DNA of 64,000 bases from a virus. The stretch spans positions 1-64,000 of the IMG/VR virus record IMGVR_UViG_3300047472_000102; one strand, written 5' to 3'. Position numbers and translations under genes: made by a program. The notes beneath the pieces were generated by a model that saw only the letters and a program-made list of their open reading frames with translations, was not told where the DNA came from and did not search any database. Below are positions 33,081-39,848 of the stretch, piece by piece (position 1 is the stretch's first letter; every line of letters begins with the position of its first letter).

Positions 33081-33215
33081 ATGTTTAAAATCGTATGGTT
33101 CAAACTCAAACAATCATTTGGTTTCATTCCATATTATCATCCCTGTGATAATTGCTTTTGTTTAATGAAGTCCAATGGATTTGGACTTTGTGAAGAATGC
33201 TTAAATAAATATTAA
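33081..33215 (+). CDS. Small zinc-ribbon-like protein, 44 aa
   Basis: ATG 33081 with TTGGAG upstream. It has two cysteine pairs, CDNC and CEEC, separated by 16 residues, the pattern of a zinc ribbon. The N-terminus is basic/aromatic (FKIVWFKLKQSFGF). Probably a small metal-stabilised binding protein; target unknown. Confidence 0.6.
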   Translation: MFKIVWFKLKQSFGFIPYYHPCDNCFCLMKSNGFGLCEECLNKY

Positions 33216-33281
33216 TAGTAATAATTATTATGAATAATCGCAGTACGTTAAAATTCATATAAATGTGCACCCCCAGTGTAC

Positions 33282-33333
33282 ACCCGGTACACCCTCCTTA
33301 CACCAACTATCCCCCCCCCTATGTGTACCGGGT
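33282..33333 (+). other. 11-bp perfect inverted repeat around a C9 run
   Basis: ACCCGGTACAC (33282-33292) and GTGTACCGGGT (33323-33333) flank a 30-base pyrimidine-rich loop containing nine consecutive C. It lies in the 166-base non-coding gap before the gene at 33382, together with an AT-rich -10-like stretch (CATATAAAT). It may be an operator, promoter hairpin or origin element. Confidence 0.5.
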
Positions 33334-33381
33334 ATCCGTCGCTCCGCTCCTTATAGTGTCAACTCATTAGGAGTAATAATC

Positions 33382-33720
33382 ATGAGCAACATCACACAGA
33401 CCTTTGGTAAGCTACTCAACACTGTCAGCACTGTAGCTGACGCAGCTACCAAGATCGTAGATACATCCACATCTGGTGTGGATATGCTGGATACGTTCGT
33501 ACGTAGCCAGAAGCAGAAGCAGGATGCTCGTACAGCAGTAGATATGTCTACGTTCTACGAAGATCTTCAGAATGAAGCAGCATTGGAAAATGCATACAAA
33601 GCAGATGCTCTTGAAAAAGCACTTGCAAGTGATCCAACACTGAAAAAGCATTTCGAAAATCAACACAAAAACCTGAACGATATCATCAATACCGTTCGAA
33701 CCAAGTATCAACCTGAATAA
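33382..33720 (+). CDS. Hypothetical helical protein, 112 aa
   Basis: ATG 33382 with AGGAG upstream. Almost entirely helical and polar, with N-terminal TFGKLLNTVSTVADAATKIV and a charged coiled-coil C-terminal half (ADALEKALASDPTLKKHFEN). Such Ala/Thr/Lys helical proteins are common in early phage operons. Codon use suggests good expression. Function unknown. Confidence 0.7.
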   Translation: MSNITQTFGKLLNTVSTVADAATKIVDTSTSGVDMLDTFVRSQKQKQDARTAVDMSTFYEDLQNEAALENAYKADALEKALASDPTLKKHFENQHKNLNDIINTVRTKYQPE

Positions 33721-33728
33721 CAAAAAAC

Positions 33729-33754
33729 GTAGCTCACTGTAAAAGGTGAGCTAC
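33729..33754. terminator. Hairpin after the 112-aa gene
   Basis: GTAGCTCAC/GTGAGCTAC, 9 bp with 8-base loop. The T-run (GTTTTTTG) is on the minus-strand side, so it is a good leftward terminator but a poor rightward one; on the plus strand it may act mainly as an mRNA 3' stabiliser. Confidence 0.55.
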
Positions 33755-33790
33755 TAAAAATTATGTCTGATAGTAAGTAGGATAATTACT

Positions 33791-34018
33791 ATGATAGAGA
33801 AAGACACACACAGCCTCACAGACGAGCGAGAGACCTATTGGTATATCGCAGGTCATCCAATTGACAGAAAGCGCTCAGCGAGACGCTGGATGGGAAAGCT
33901 CTATGGTCACGATCTCTGCAATGATCCAGTCATGAAGATATCGGTCCATGGAAGCAAAAACACACTGGTTCAATTTGAAGATAATGATGGATGGAAATCC
34001 ATGATCTTCACTTATTAG
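33791..34018 (+). CDS. Hypothetical protein, 75 aa
   Basis: ATG 33791. Mixed alpha/beta with WYIAGHPIDRKRSARRWMGK and a beta-rich C-terminus (NTLVQFEDNDGWKSMIFTY). Followed after 15 bases by the next gene with an identical GGAGTAATAA leader. No family recognised. Confidence 0.6.
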   Translation: MIEKDTHSLTDERETYWYIAGHPIDRKRSARRWMGKLYGHDLCNDPVMKISVHGSKNTLVQFEDNDGWKSMIFTY

Positions 34019-34033
34019 TGGGAGTAATAAACT

Positions 34034-34249
34034 ATGTCTATAAAAAGAACACTAAGACCTGACATCAGGAGACACGATCTCCTTGGTGAAGACTACGGTC
34101 GAACCAAGAGACAGAATCGTAGATATCTTGGTCAGGCAATTGGTCCAATCCTATACCGGAAGATCAAGAACTATCGGACCTATGATGGTCTGATAACTGT
34201 CCATGAAAAACATATCAGCGGTAAAGAATATTACGAGCTGTATTACTAG
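34034..34249 (+). CDS. Hypothetical basic protein, 71 aa
   Basis: ATG 34034 after GGGAGTAATAA. Very basic N-terminal half (SIKRTLRPDIRRHDLLGEDY, RTKRQNRRYL), suggesting nucleic-acid contact. No known motif. Confidence 0.6.
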   Translation: MSIKRTLRPDIRRHDLLGEDYGRTKRQNRRYLGQAIGPILYRKIKNYRTYDGLITVHEKHISGKEYYELYY

Positions 34250-34262
34250 GAGTAATCATCAG

Positions 34263-34421
34263 ATGTATATCTACTATCATCTCTTCGAGAAAGAAGACGC
34301 AGAGTACTACAACATGCCTCAAAGCGTCATACAAGAAGGCACTGGAGATCCAATGCCATGGAACAGACCAAGCGATTGCTTGTGGATGGTTCCTGGTACA
34401 GTTGATCCAAACGACGATTAA
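34263..34421 (+). CDS. Hypothetical acidic protein, 52 aa
   Basis: ATG 34263 after AGGAGTAATCATC. Aromatic/acidic start (MYIYYHLFEKEDAEYY) and a Pro/Trp-containing tail. Same leader pattern as its neighbours, supporting co-expression. Function unknown. Confidence 0.55.
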   Translation: MYIYYHLFEKEDAEYYNMPQSVIQEGTGDPMPWNRPSDCLWMVPGTVDPNDD

Positions 34422-34434
34422 CAGGAGTAATCAC

Positions 34435-34617
34435 ATGGCAAGACGTAAGGAAGAGCATGACTACAACTTCGATCATCCAGACATGGATGAATTCGATGCG
34501 CATCATGTTGTGCATGGTGATCTATGGACAAAAGAGGATGATCAAGCTTATCGAGAATATATGAATAATAAGACTAATAAGTCTCATTTTCTCGGTAGAG
34601 AATTCATCTCAAACTAG
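34435..34617 (+). CDS. Hypothetical His/Asp-rich protein, 60 aa
   Basis: ATG 34435 after AGGAGTAATCAC. Rich in His, Asp and Glu (HDYNFDHPDMDEFDAHHVVH), which could bind metal; the C-terminus is polar. No family recognised. Confidence 0.55.
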   Translation: MARRKEEHDYNFDHPDMDEFDAHHVVHGDLWTKEDDQAYREYMNNKTNKSHFLGREFISN

Positions 34618-34625
34618 AGGGTTAA

Positions 34626-34751
34626 ATGAAATACCTCATACTTCCATTACTGGCAATAACCATGGTGGCTTGTGTATCTTACAAGCCACTTACTGTAGCT
34701 AATGCATCAATCAAACAATTGAGTGATGCTATTCAACAGGAGAACCAATGA
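34626..34751 (+). CDS. Small lipoprotein, 41 aa
   Basis: ATG 34626 follows GAGGG. The N-terminus KYLILPLLAITMVAC is a type II signal peptide with lipobox TMVAC (Cys16). The mature part is only 26 residues and polar. Its stop overlaps the next start (ATGA). A small early lipoprotein could act in superinfection exclusion or envelope protection; this is inference. Confidence 0.65.
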   Translation: MKYLILPLLAITMVACVSYKPLTVANASIKQLSDAIQQENQ

Positions 34752-34948
34752 AAAACCATACAATCAACGTCCAAGATTTCGATGATTGGGAAAGCATATC
34801 ACTTGCCAGTTCGTCATCTGCCAAGGGAACCAAGAGGCTAAGTCTACTGGTCCATCCACATAGTCAGGCTGTTCACTACAAGGTAAATACTAAGATTTAC
34901 CACAGCCTTGGCTCAGCAATAGAGGCATACAATGCAATACAACTATAA
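34748..34948 (+). CDS. Hypothetical protein, 66 aa
   Basis: ATG 34748 overlaps the lipoprotein stop. Contains LSLLVHPHSQAVHYKVNTKI and a helical end (LGSAIEAYNAIQL). Coupled on both sides by overlaps. No family recognised. Confidence 0.6.
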   Translation: MKNHTINVQDFDDWESISLASSSSAKGTKRLSLLVHPHSQAVHYKVNTKIYHSLGSAIEAYNAIQL

Positions 34949-35075
34949 CTCCAAGATTCTTGTCGAATACGACAAGGATCGCAAAGAGGTAATAACCTCA
35001 GTAATCGAATATCATTCAACCATTGATGTACCGAAGCTTGCTCGGTATTTCAGACAGAAAACAATAGGGATGTGA
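34932..35075 (+). CDS. Hypothetical protein, 47 aa
   Basis: ATG 34932 overlaps the end of the previous gene. Starts MQYNYNSKILVEYDKDRKEV; resembles its upstream neighbour in having strands followed by a helix (IDVPKLARYFRQKT). Function unknown. Confidence 0.5.
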   Translation: MQYNYNSKILVEYDKDRKEVITSVIEYHSTIDVPKLARYFRQKTIGM

Positions 35076-35079
35076 ACCA

Positions 35080-35220
35080 ATGGAGAAACCATTATTATGG
35101 GCTCTAATATTCATAGCAGTCCTTGCAGGATCGGTCTTGTTCAACCAGGATCAAAAGGTAGCAATGGACATCTGCCAACATACCCATTCGTATGGGGTGT
35201 GTCAGGATCAAATGAGGTGA
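35080..35220 (+). CDS. Small secreted or membrane-anchored protein, 46 aa
   Basis: ATG 35080, four bases after the previous stop. N-terminal hydrophobic segment PLLWALIFIAVLAGSVLF works as a signal anchor; the tail has two cysteines (CQHTHSYGVC). Envelope-associated by sequence; function unknown. Confidence 0.5.
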   Translation: MEKPLLWALIFIAVLAGSVLFNQDQKVAMDICQHTHSYGVCQDQMR

Positions 35221-35225
35221 ACATC

Positions 35226-35486
35226 ATGTTCCTGTTAGCCATCATAGCCATTGTGCTATTTGCTCTCTGCACCAGTACCAATATTGATGCGGAAGCAAAT
35301 CTCATTAACACTATTAATCGGTTCTTTCGAACCATGAAGGTAACTGCATTTGTCCTTATGGGTGCAATGGCAGGTCTCATTATGTGGGTTATCTGGATGG
35401 TTCTATGGATCGTCCAGATACCACTAGCCATGATCGGAATGGGTGCAGCCATTGGCTATGCAGCCACACGCAAAACCAAAAAGTAA
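35226..35486 (+). CDS. Small membrane protein, 86 aa
   Basis: ATG 35226 after GAGGTGA. Three hydrophobic segments: about 2-15 (FLLAIIAIVLFALC), 38-62 (VTAFVLMGAMAGLIMWVIWM) and 63-80 (IVQIPLAMIGMGAAIGYA), with a basic C-terminus. Follows two other small envelope proteins. Could be holin-like or an exclusion factor; no family recognised. Confidence 0.65.
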   Translation: MFLLAIIAIVLFALCTSTNIDAEANLINTINRFFRTMKVTAFVLMGAMAGLIMWVIWMVLWIVQIPLAMIGMGAAIGYAATRKTKK

Positions 35487-35535
35487 ACAACCTCTTTTTG
35501 TGAATAGAATATCCACACTGGAAAGGTGAACAGCT

Positions 35536-35688
35536 ATGAAATTCAGGGTGCATTTTGAGAATAACGAGGGTGAACGCAAGGTCGAAGTAGTCGATGCAGA
35601 ACACCCAGAAAAAGCAGCCAACATCATTCGTAAGAAGCATGAAGGCTCATTCGTCATCAAAACCAAGATTGACCGTGAGGCAGCTTAA
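35536..35688 (+). CDS. Hypothetical protein, 50 aa
   Basis: ATG 35536 with AAAGGTGA upstream. Sequence KFRVHFENNEGERKVEVVDA then a Lys-rich helix resembles small phage proteins with a beta-beta-alpha layout. Stop overlaps the next start (TAAATG). Confidence 0.55.
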   Translation: MKFRVHFENNEGERKVEVVDAEHPEKAANIIRKKHEGSFVIKTKIDREAA

Positions 35689-35940
35689 ATGTCCAAGCTC
35701 AAAGGCATTTCACAACGTGAACTGGCTGAGATCGAAGATGAACATGAATATCTGACTAGCATCGATAAAATCTCCAAGCAGGATTTGGAGGAACAACAAC
35801 GTATTACTGATGAAGCAGATTACCAGCAATATCTTAAGGAAGTTGAATGGGAGATTGCTGAAGAAAATAGACGTATCCAAGACAACTATGAACATTCATG
35901 GGATGGCATGGATGATGATCCCTCATGGGATTGGGACTAA
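35689..35940 (+). CDS. Hypothetical very acidic protein, 83 aa
   Basis: ATG 35689. Strongly acidic helical protein (Glu/Asp near one third of residues), e.g. RELAEIEDEHEYLTSI, ending WDGMDDDPSWDWD. DNA-mimic proteins of phages share such composition, but no specific family is recognised. The hammerhead ribozyme begins one base after the stop. Confidence 0.6.
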   Translation: MSKLKGISQRELAEIEDEHEYLTSIDKISKQDLEEQQRITDEADYQQYLKEVEWEIAEENRRIQDNYEHSWDGMDDDPSWDWD

Positions 35941-35941
35941 A

Positions 35942-36005
35942 GCATCACTGATGAGACTTGATTAGTTGAAATAATAGCTTCAGAAATGGAGCTATTATCT
36001 GATGC
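35942..36005 (+). ncRNA. Type I hammerhead ribozyme
   Basis: All elements are present in order. Stem I: GCATCA (35942-35947) with TGATGC (36000-36005). Core CTGATGA (35948-35954). Stem II: GACT/AGTT with TGATT loop (35955-35967). Core GAAA (35968-35971). Stem III: TAATAGCT/AGCTATTA (35972-35979 with 35990-35997) with a 10-base loop. Then T35998 and C35999, with cleavage predicted after C35999 (AUC site). Both ends are in stem I, so it is type I. It lies between two genes in the sense direction. After cleavage the new 5' end can refold as GATGC/GCATC (36001-36018), a hairpin that would cap the mRNA of the downstream gene. Confidence 0.88.
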
Positions 36006-36050
36006 AATGTGTAGCATCTTTATATTAACCCCATTAATAGGAGATTTATA

Positions 36051-36455
36051 ATGGGCCTTCTCGATAACCTCGCAGCAGAACGTAACCGTACTGCTAACAC
36101 TTCCAGCACCACTCGTCGTACCAATACCGATACTCGTGAGCAGGCCAAGGTCTGGCTCAATGTAGGCTTTGAAGTTGACGGCAAGTTCGTCAACCTGCCT
36201 TTGGGTCTGGCTATCGATACCATGGAGCCTGTACAGGTCCGTGGTCAGAACCAGGAATGGCTGGAACTCCAGACTGCACGTAATGAATTGCTTCAGGCAA
36301 TTCAGGAAGCAGGTGCTGAACTCGAACCCGGTCAGGAGCGTGAGCTTCCTCTCGTGGTTCGTATTCGTCATGTCAATGACGCTGTACAGATCGATGCCAA
36401 GAGCAATCCGCTCAGCATGGCAAAGGCTGGCATCAGCTTCAAGAAGGAAGCTTAG
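36051..36455 (+). CDS. Conserved phage early protein downstream of the ribozyme, 134 aa
   Basis: ATG 36051 with TAGGAG upstream. Ser/Thr/Arg-rich N-terminus, then KVWLNVGFEVDGKFVNLPLG and LAIDTMEPVQVRGQNQEW, ending in a beta strand region (LVVRIRHVNDAVQIDA). Similar proteins recur in many unrelated phages and are sometimes called ssDNA-binding; I cannot confirm that. Codons are strongly optimised (CGT, CTG, GGT), it has its own ribozyme-processed leader and a strong terminator, so it is probably abundant as a monocistronic mRNA. Confidence 0.75.
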   Translation: MGLLDNLAAERNRTANTSSTTRRTNTDTREQAKVWLNVGFEVDGKFVNLPLGLAIDTMEPVQVRGQNQEWLELQTARNELLQAIQEAGAELEPGQERELPLVVRIRHVNDAVQIDAKSNPLSMAKAGISFKKEA

Positions 36456-36466
36456 TATCAATAATC

Positions 36467-36494
36467 GAGGAGAGCCAAAAGCTCTCCTCTTTTA
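36467..36494 (+). terminator. Intrinsic terminator after the 134-aa gene
   Basis: GAGGAGAGC/GCTCTCCTC with CAAAA loop followed by TTTTAAATT. Strong. The following 36496-36596 is non-coding, with hairpin GACTG-ATT-CAGTC (5-bp stem, 3-base loop) near 36525-36537 and a TATAAT box near 36564, so a promoter is likely here. Confidence 0.92.
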
Positions 36495-36596
36495 AATTGA
36501 AATACGATAGTAAATATGGATGACTGATTCAGTCCACATTTATTATCCTATTAATCCTCGACTATAATCTAACACACCCAAAACAGGTCATTTTCA

Positions 36597-37058
36597 ATGA
36601 GTGACACCTGTAACCTATCGAGGTCTAAAATGATCGACTTATTTAGAGGAGAATATGCATTCCTAAGCAACTTCTATCCATGCATTATTGAGATTAATGG
36701 ATATAAGTTTAAAAGCTCAGAAGCAGCTTATCAGGCTGCTAAATCAGAAGACCCAATAGATTGGGCTAGATTTCAGCATTACGATGCATCCACATCCAAG
36801 AAGCAAGGAAGAGAGCTAAAGCTCCGTCCTGACTGGGAAGAGATCAAGCTAGACGTTATGCGTCAGATTCTTGCAGTCAAATTCATAGACAATCGAGAGC
36901 TACTCATGGCACTCCTAGCCACACGTCCACATGAACTCGTAGAGGGTAATTGGTGGGGTGATAGGTTCTGGGGTGTCTGTAGTGGTCAAGGACAGAACCA
37001 ATTAGGCAAGCTCCTCATGGAATTGAGAGAGCGTTTACAAGGAGACCTACCATGGTAA
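36597..37058 (+). CDS. NADAR-family protein (YbiA-like N-glycosidase)
   Basis: 153 aa. Motifs of the NADAR/YbiA family: LFRGEYAFLSNFYPC, YKFKSSEAAYQAAKSED, KKQGRELKLRPDWEEIKLDV, LLATRPHELVEGNWWGDRFWGV and GQNQLGKLLMELR. NADAR enzymes hydrolyse N-glycosidic bonds, including removal of ADP-ribose from guanine in DNA (as antitoxin to DarT1-type toxins) and of riboflavin intermediates. In a phage it may reverse host ADP-ribosylation or handle NAD-derived defence signals. Starts at ATG 36597 or ATG 36630 (MIDLFRGEY); the latter fits the family N-terminus. Overlaps the next gene by seven bases. Confidence 0.85.
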   Translation: MSDTCNLSRSKMIDLFRGEYAFLSNFYPCIIEINGYKFKSSEAAYQAAKSEDPIDWARFQHYDASTSKKQGRELKLRPDWEEIKLDVMRQILAVKFIDNRELLMALLATRPHELVEGNWWGDRFWGVCSGQGQNQLGKLLMELRERLQGDLPW

Positions 37059-37393
37059 ATCGAATCAAAGAAATTCTCATTGGTGCACGTAATCTGATTG
37101 CTAATGCACCTGATATTGCTCGGTGTTCATTTGAAGATAAGGGGTGTTTCTGTACCCATGGTGCAATCATTAAAACGATGCACCCAAATGTGCAGATGTT
37201 CGATAGGAACCAAGACCTCACTACATTGAATTATGGTGACAAAATGAATGATGAATCCGATGAAGCCCTTAAGGCTATTATGGCAGTAATCGGTGTAGTC
37301 GAAGTTGAAGATGTCTACGATGCTAACTATAGTGCCACCAAGGAAGATGTGCTCGCTTGGTTCAATACTGCTATCGCGAACCAAGGGGAATAA
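37052..37393 (+). CDS. DUF6197-like conserved phage protein
   Basis: 113 aa. Pattern: a helix with LIGARNLIANAP, a Cys-containing GCFCTHGAII, and a C-terminal YDANYSATKEDVLAWFNTAI, resembling the DUF6197 family of phage/actinobacterial proteins. Function unknown. Overlaps the NADAR gene. Confidence 0.6.
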   Translation: MVNRIKEILIGARNLIANAPDIARCSFEDKGCFCTHGAIIKTMHPNVQMFDRNQDLTTLNYGDKMNDESDEALKAIMAVIGVVEVEDVYDANYSATKEDVLAWFNTAIANQGE

Positions 37394-37396
37394 GCC

Positions 37397-37597
37397 ATGC
37401 CTCATTGGGTATTTTACAGCTGCATCTTCTTCTATAGCTTATGGACGCTATGGGCATTAGTATCAATAATACAAGTTATCATTCATTTGGATGATAAGTT
37501 TCCCATGCGACATACAGAAGAAGCAAAAATAGCTTTTCTTCTTTGGCTCGCTTCGCTCGTATTTATCATAAATTACATCATCACAGGTGGATCATGA
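37397..37597 (+). CDS. Small two-helix membrane protein, 66 aa
   Basis: ATG 37397. Two hydrophobic segments (FYSCIFFYSLWTLWALVSII and AFLLWLASLVFIINYIITG) separated by a charged loop. Stop overlaps the next start (ATGA). Function unknown; holin-like topology is possible. Confidence 0.6.
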   Translation: MPHWVFYSCIFFYSLWTLWALVSIIQVIIHLDDKFPMRHTEEAKIAFLLWLASLVFIINYIITGGS

Positions 37598-37911
37598 TCA
37601 GATATGCAATCAAGCATATACCTACTGGTTATTACATTCCTGAACCAGAAGGCAGAGCAGGACGTGGTGGCTCACACACAGAGCCTCATCCCAATTCAAA
37701 TGATGCACGTCTCTTCAAAACGGAACGCTCTGCAAAGCTATTCCTTGGCTCTTGGCTCAAAGGCAAATACGTAGCTGATAGAGGTTATTCAGCGGGGCAT
37801 CCTGGTAATGATTGGGAACAAGATTACTGGGAAGAAATACATATAGTTCCTCAACCTAATCGTAAGCGTGAGGATATGGAAATCATCAAGCTGGAAATCC
37901 TATTACCATAA
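37594..37911 (+). CDS. Conserved phage protein, 105 aa
   Basis: ATG 37594 overlaps the previous stop. KHIPTGYYIPEPEGRAGRGG followed by SHTEP and RLFKTERSAKLFLGSWLKGK is a pattern seen in many phage hypothetical proteins. Basic beta-rich N-terminus, helical middle, Ile/Leu-rich end. Function unknown. Confidence 0.65.
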   Translation: MIRYAIKHIPTGYYIPEPEGRAGRGGSHTEPHPNSNDARLFKTERSAKLFLGSWLKGKYVADRGYSAGHPGNDWEQDYWEEIHIVPQPNRKREDMEIIKLEILLP

Positions 37912-37930
37912 ATAATCAAGGAAATTAAGA

Positions 37931-38452
37931 ATGGGTAAGTGTTATGCAGGCGTAGGGAGTCGAAAGACTCCTATCGATATACAGGGCATGATGACTGGCT
38001 TTGCAGAGCTTGCAGCATCCCTTCAATGGACACTTCGCAGTGGTCATGCTGAAGGTGCTGATCAGGCATTCGAAGATGGTGTTCCTAATAAGGAACCATA
38101 TAAGAAAGAAATCTACCTACCGTGGGGAGGCTTCAATGGTTCAGACAGCATATTCTCCCATCCAAGTGACTTGGCGATTGAGATGGCCCAGAAGCTCCTC
38201 GGAGAAGCCCATTGGGAAAACCTATCGGCTGGAGGACAGAAACTCCATGCACGGAATATACATCAGGTATTGGGTAAGACGCTCAATGATCCAGTCAAAT
38301 TTCTCATTTGTTGGACACCTGATGGCAAGGACCAAGGAGGTACGGCTACCGCTCTTAGAGTAGCTAGGATGTACCACGTGCCTGTTTTCAATATGGCTAC
38401 ACTCACCGAAGATGAAGAGAAGAAACTAGAGGATATTCTCTATGGACGATAA
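37931..38452 (+). CDS. SLOG/DprA-like nucleotide-binding protein
   Basis: 173 aa. Rossmann-like SLOG-family features: N-terminal CYAGVGSRKTP, LRSGHAEGADQAFEDG (the GGAxGAD-type loop), EIYLPWGGFNG, and FLICWTPDGKDQGGTATALR. SLOG domains bind nucleotides or ADP-ribose-derived ligands and occur in defence and phage proteins. Ligand unknown here. Lies near NADAR and a macro-like gene. Confidence 0.75.
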   Translation: MGKCYAGVGSRKTPIDIQGMMTGFAELAASLQWTLRSGHAEGADQAFEDGVPNKEPYKKEIYLPWGGFNGSDSIFSHPSDLAIEMAQKLLGEAHWENLSAGGQKLHARNIHQVLGKTLNDPVKFLICWTPDGKDQGGTATALRVARMYHVPVFNMATLTEDEEKKLEDILYGR

Positions 38453-38828
38453 AGCGAAATTAGCTGAAATAATGAAAGTCATGAATCACTTTCTAGAAGG
38501 AGGTGAAGTGGAGTTTGCAGGCAAAACTACATATAATTCTGAATGGACTAAATGTTCAAATCCAGGATGGAATTGGGTAGATTTTGACTATCGTATAGTA
38601 CCCACACAACCATTGGATATTCCATGGGATATAATTAATCCTAAATGGAAATGGGTAGCTATGGATGAAGATAAAAACATTTATCTTTATACAACCGAAC
38701 CCACTAAAATGGATTATCAGTGGATTATAGTGCAGGGCGCTACATGTGATTTAAATAATTGTCTGGTTATTAAACCTACAAATATTCCATGGGATCAATC
38801 TCTGGTAAAACGCCCAGAATCAAAGTAA
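38442..38828 (+). CDS. Hypothetical Trp-rich protein, 128 aa
   Basis: ATG 38442 overlaps the SLOG gene by 11 bases. After a helical N-terminus it is rich in Trp/Asp/Pro and has an internal echo: LDIPWDIINPKWKWVAM and TNIPWDQSL. This kind of phage protein (DxR-type beta domain, WVDFDYRIVP) is widespread but uncharacterised. Confidence 0.65.
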   Translation: MDDKAKLAEIMKVMNHFLEGGEVEFAGKTTYNSEWTKCSNPGWNWVDFDYRIVPTQPLDIPWDIINPKWKWVAMDEDKNIYLYTTEPTKMDYQWIIVQGATCDLNNCLVIKPTNIPWDQSLVKRPESK

Positions 38829-38870
38829 TAATACTCCGTTCGAACAAAACACAAATGGAGTACTTCAATA

Positions 38871-39365
38871 ATGGCTATCAAGATTTGGTATAAGGCTGCT
38901 GAGAAGCGAGCAGTAATTGCTCCTTCTGCACAAGCAGTTCCTTCTGGTTGGACTGCCTCTGCTGCTATCGATAGTGTAGCATCAGGTGCTGAGGCCGATA
39001 ATACATTTGAGAAATACGAATTTGGTCAGAACCATGTGGTTTGGCACCATGTTCGTGATTACCTCTATAGCCTGCATCAGCTGGATATGCAGGAAGTAGT
39101 TATTACGAATTATGTAACTGCTGCTTCCGTTGATGTTCAACCTACTACTCAGAGCATTGTTCATGGTAACAAGGCCACTCTTACGGCTACAGTAAGCCCT
39201 GCAAACGCATCTGAGAAAGGTGTCACTTGGGCTAGCTCTGACGCTACCAAGGCTACTGTGGACGCTAATGGTGTCGTTACAGGCGTGGCTGCTGGTACTG
39301 CTACGATTACTGCTACGACCAAGGACGGTGTACACACCGACACCTGTGCGGTTACTGTGACGTAA
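38871..39365 (+). CDS. Ig-like (BIG2) domain protein, candidate capsid decoration protein
   Basis: 164 aa. Residues about 1-80 are an N-terminal domain without known family. Residues about 84-164 are a bacterial Ig-like group 2 domain: VQPTTQSIVHGNKATLTATV, KGVTWASSDATKATVDANGV, then GTATITATT. Phage BIG2 proteins decorate heads or tails. N4 itself has an Ig-like outer capsid protein (gp17) encoded in the early-side region, so the place fits. Optimised codons and a strong terminator suggest high expression. Confidence 0.75.
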   Translation: MAIKIWYKAAEKRAVIAPSAQAVPSGWTASAAIDSVASGAEADNTFEKYEFGQNHVVWHHVRDYLYSLHQLDMQEVVITNYVTAASVDVQPTTQSIVHGNKATLTATVSPANASEKGVTWASSDATKATVDANGVVTGVAAGTATITATTKDGVHTDTCAVTVT

Positions 39366-39389
39366 TCAAAATACCATTTGGAACCAAGA

Positions 39390-39416
39390 AAGGAGAGCTA
39401 TATGCTCTCCTTTTTA
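39390..39416 (+). terminator. Intrinsic terminator after the Ig-like gene
   Basis: AAGGAGAGC/GCTCTCCTT with TATAT loop followed by TTTATTAT. Strong rightward terminator. Confidence 0.92.
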
Positions 39417-39444
39417 TTATCTGGATTAATGAGGAGTGAATGAA

Positions 39445-39810
39445 ATGTGCGATAGATGTGTCAATCTATTGGCTAATCAACCATCTGGTCATATTGACCT
39501 ATTGAAGAAATATCGTGAGCGTTTGAGAACCCTAGCCAAGGAAATGGCTGAAGATTTCAATAATGAGATTTTCACTATTAATAAAGATTCTTTTGTAGCT
39601 GACACTCCAGAAGGTCAAAAGATTCTAGATGCTACTCATGAGTCTCATGCTCTCATGGTAGCACTTGCTCTTGGAACAGGATTTGTATGCCATGCAGAAA
39701 ATCATATTGGAATATATGCCCAAGAGATTGATCAGCTATTTCATCATGGTGCACATCTAGGATGGGCGTATAGTCATCTAGAAAACATACCAAAGAACAA
39801 CGTCAACTAA
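39445..39810 (+). CDS. Hypothetical protein, 121 aa
   Basis: ATG 39445 with GAGGAG eight bases upstream (GTG at 39436 is a poorer alternative). N-terminal CDRC pair, then helical: KKYRERLRTLAKEMAEDFNN and HALMVALALGTGFVCHAENH; end is aromatic. A terminator follows at once, so it is the last gene of a short unit. No family recognised. Confidence 0.65.
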   Translation: MCDRCVNLLANQPSGHIDLLKKYRERLRTLAKEMAEDFNNEIFTINKDSFVADTPEGQKILDATHESHALMVALALGTGFVCHAENHIGIYAQEIDQLFHHGAHLGWAYSHLENIPKNNVN

Positions 39811-39811
39811 G

Positions 39812-39832
39812 GGCTCCTTCGGGAGCCTTTTC
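39812..39832 (+). terminator. Intrinsic terminator
   Basis: GGCTCC/GGAGCC with UUCG tetraloop, followed by TTTTCATT. Confidence 0.9.
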
Positions 39833-39848
39833 ATTATGGAGAATAATC

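Noticed and set aside
28400-33400. CRISPR-like repeat array
   Set aside because: Repeats present are inverted stems and tRNA arms of different sequence; there are no regularly spaced direct repeats.
35937-36461. Long leftward frame (174 codons) opposite the ribozyme and the 134-aa gene
   Set aside because: It is antisense to a well-supported gene with optimised codons, has no ribosome site and low-complexity Ser/Thr content typical of a shadow frame.
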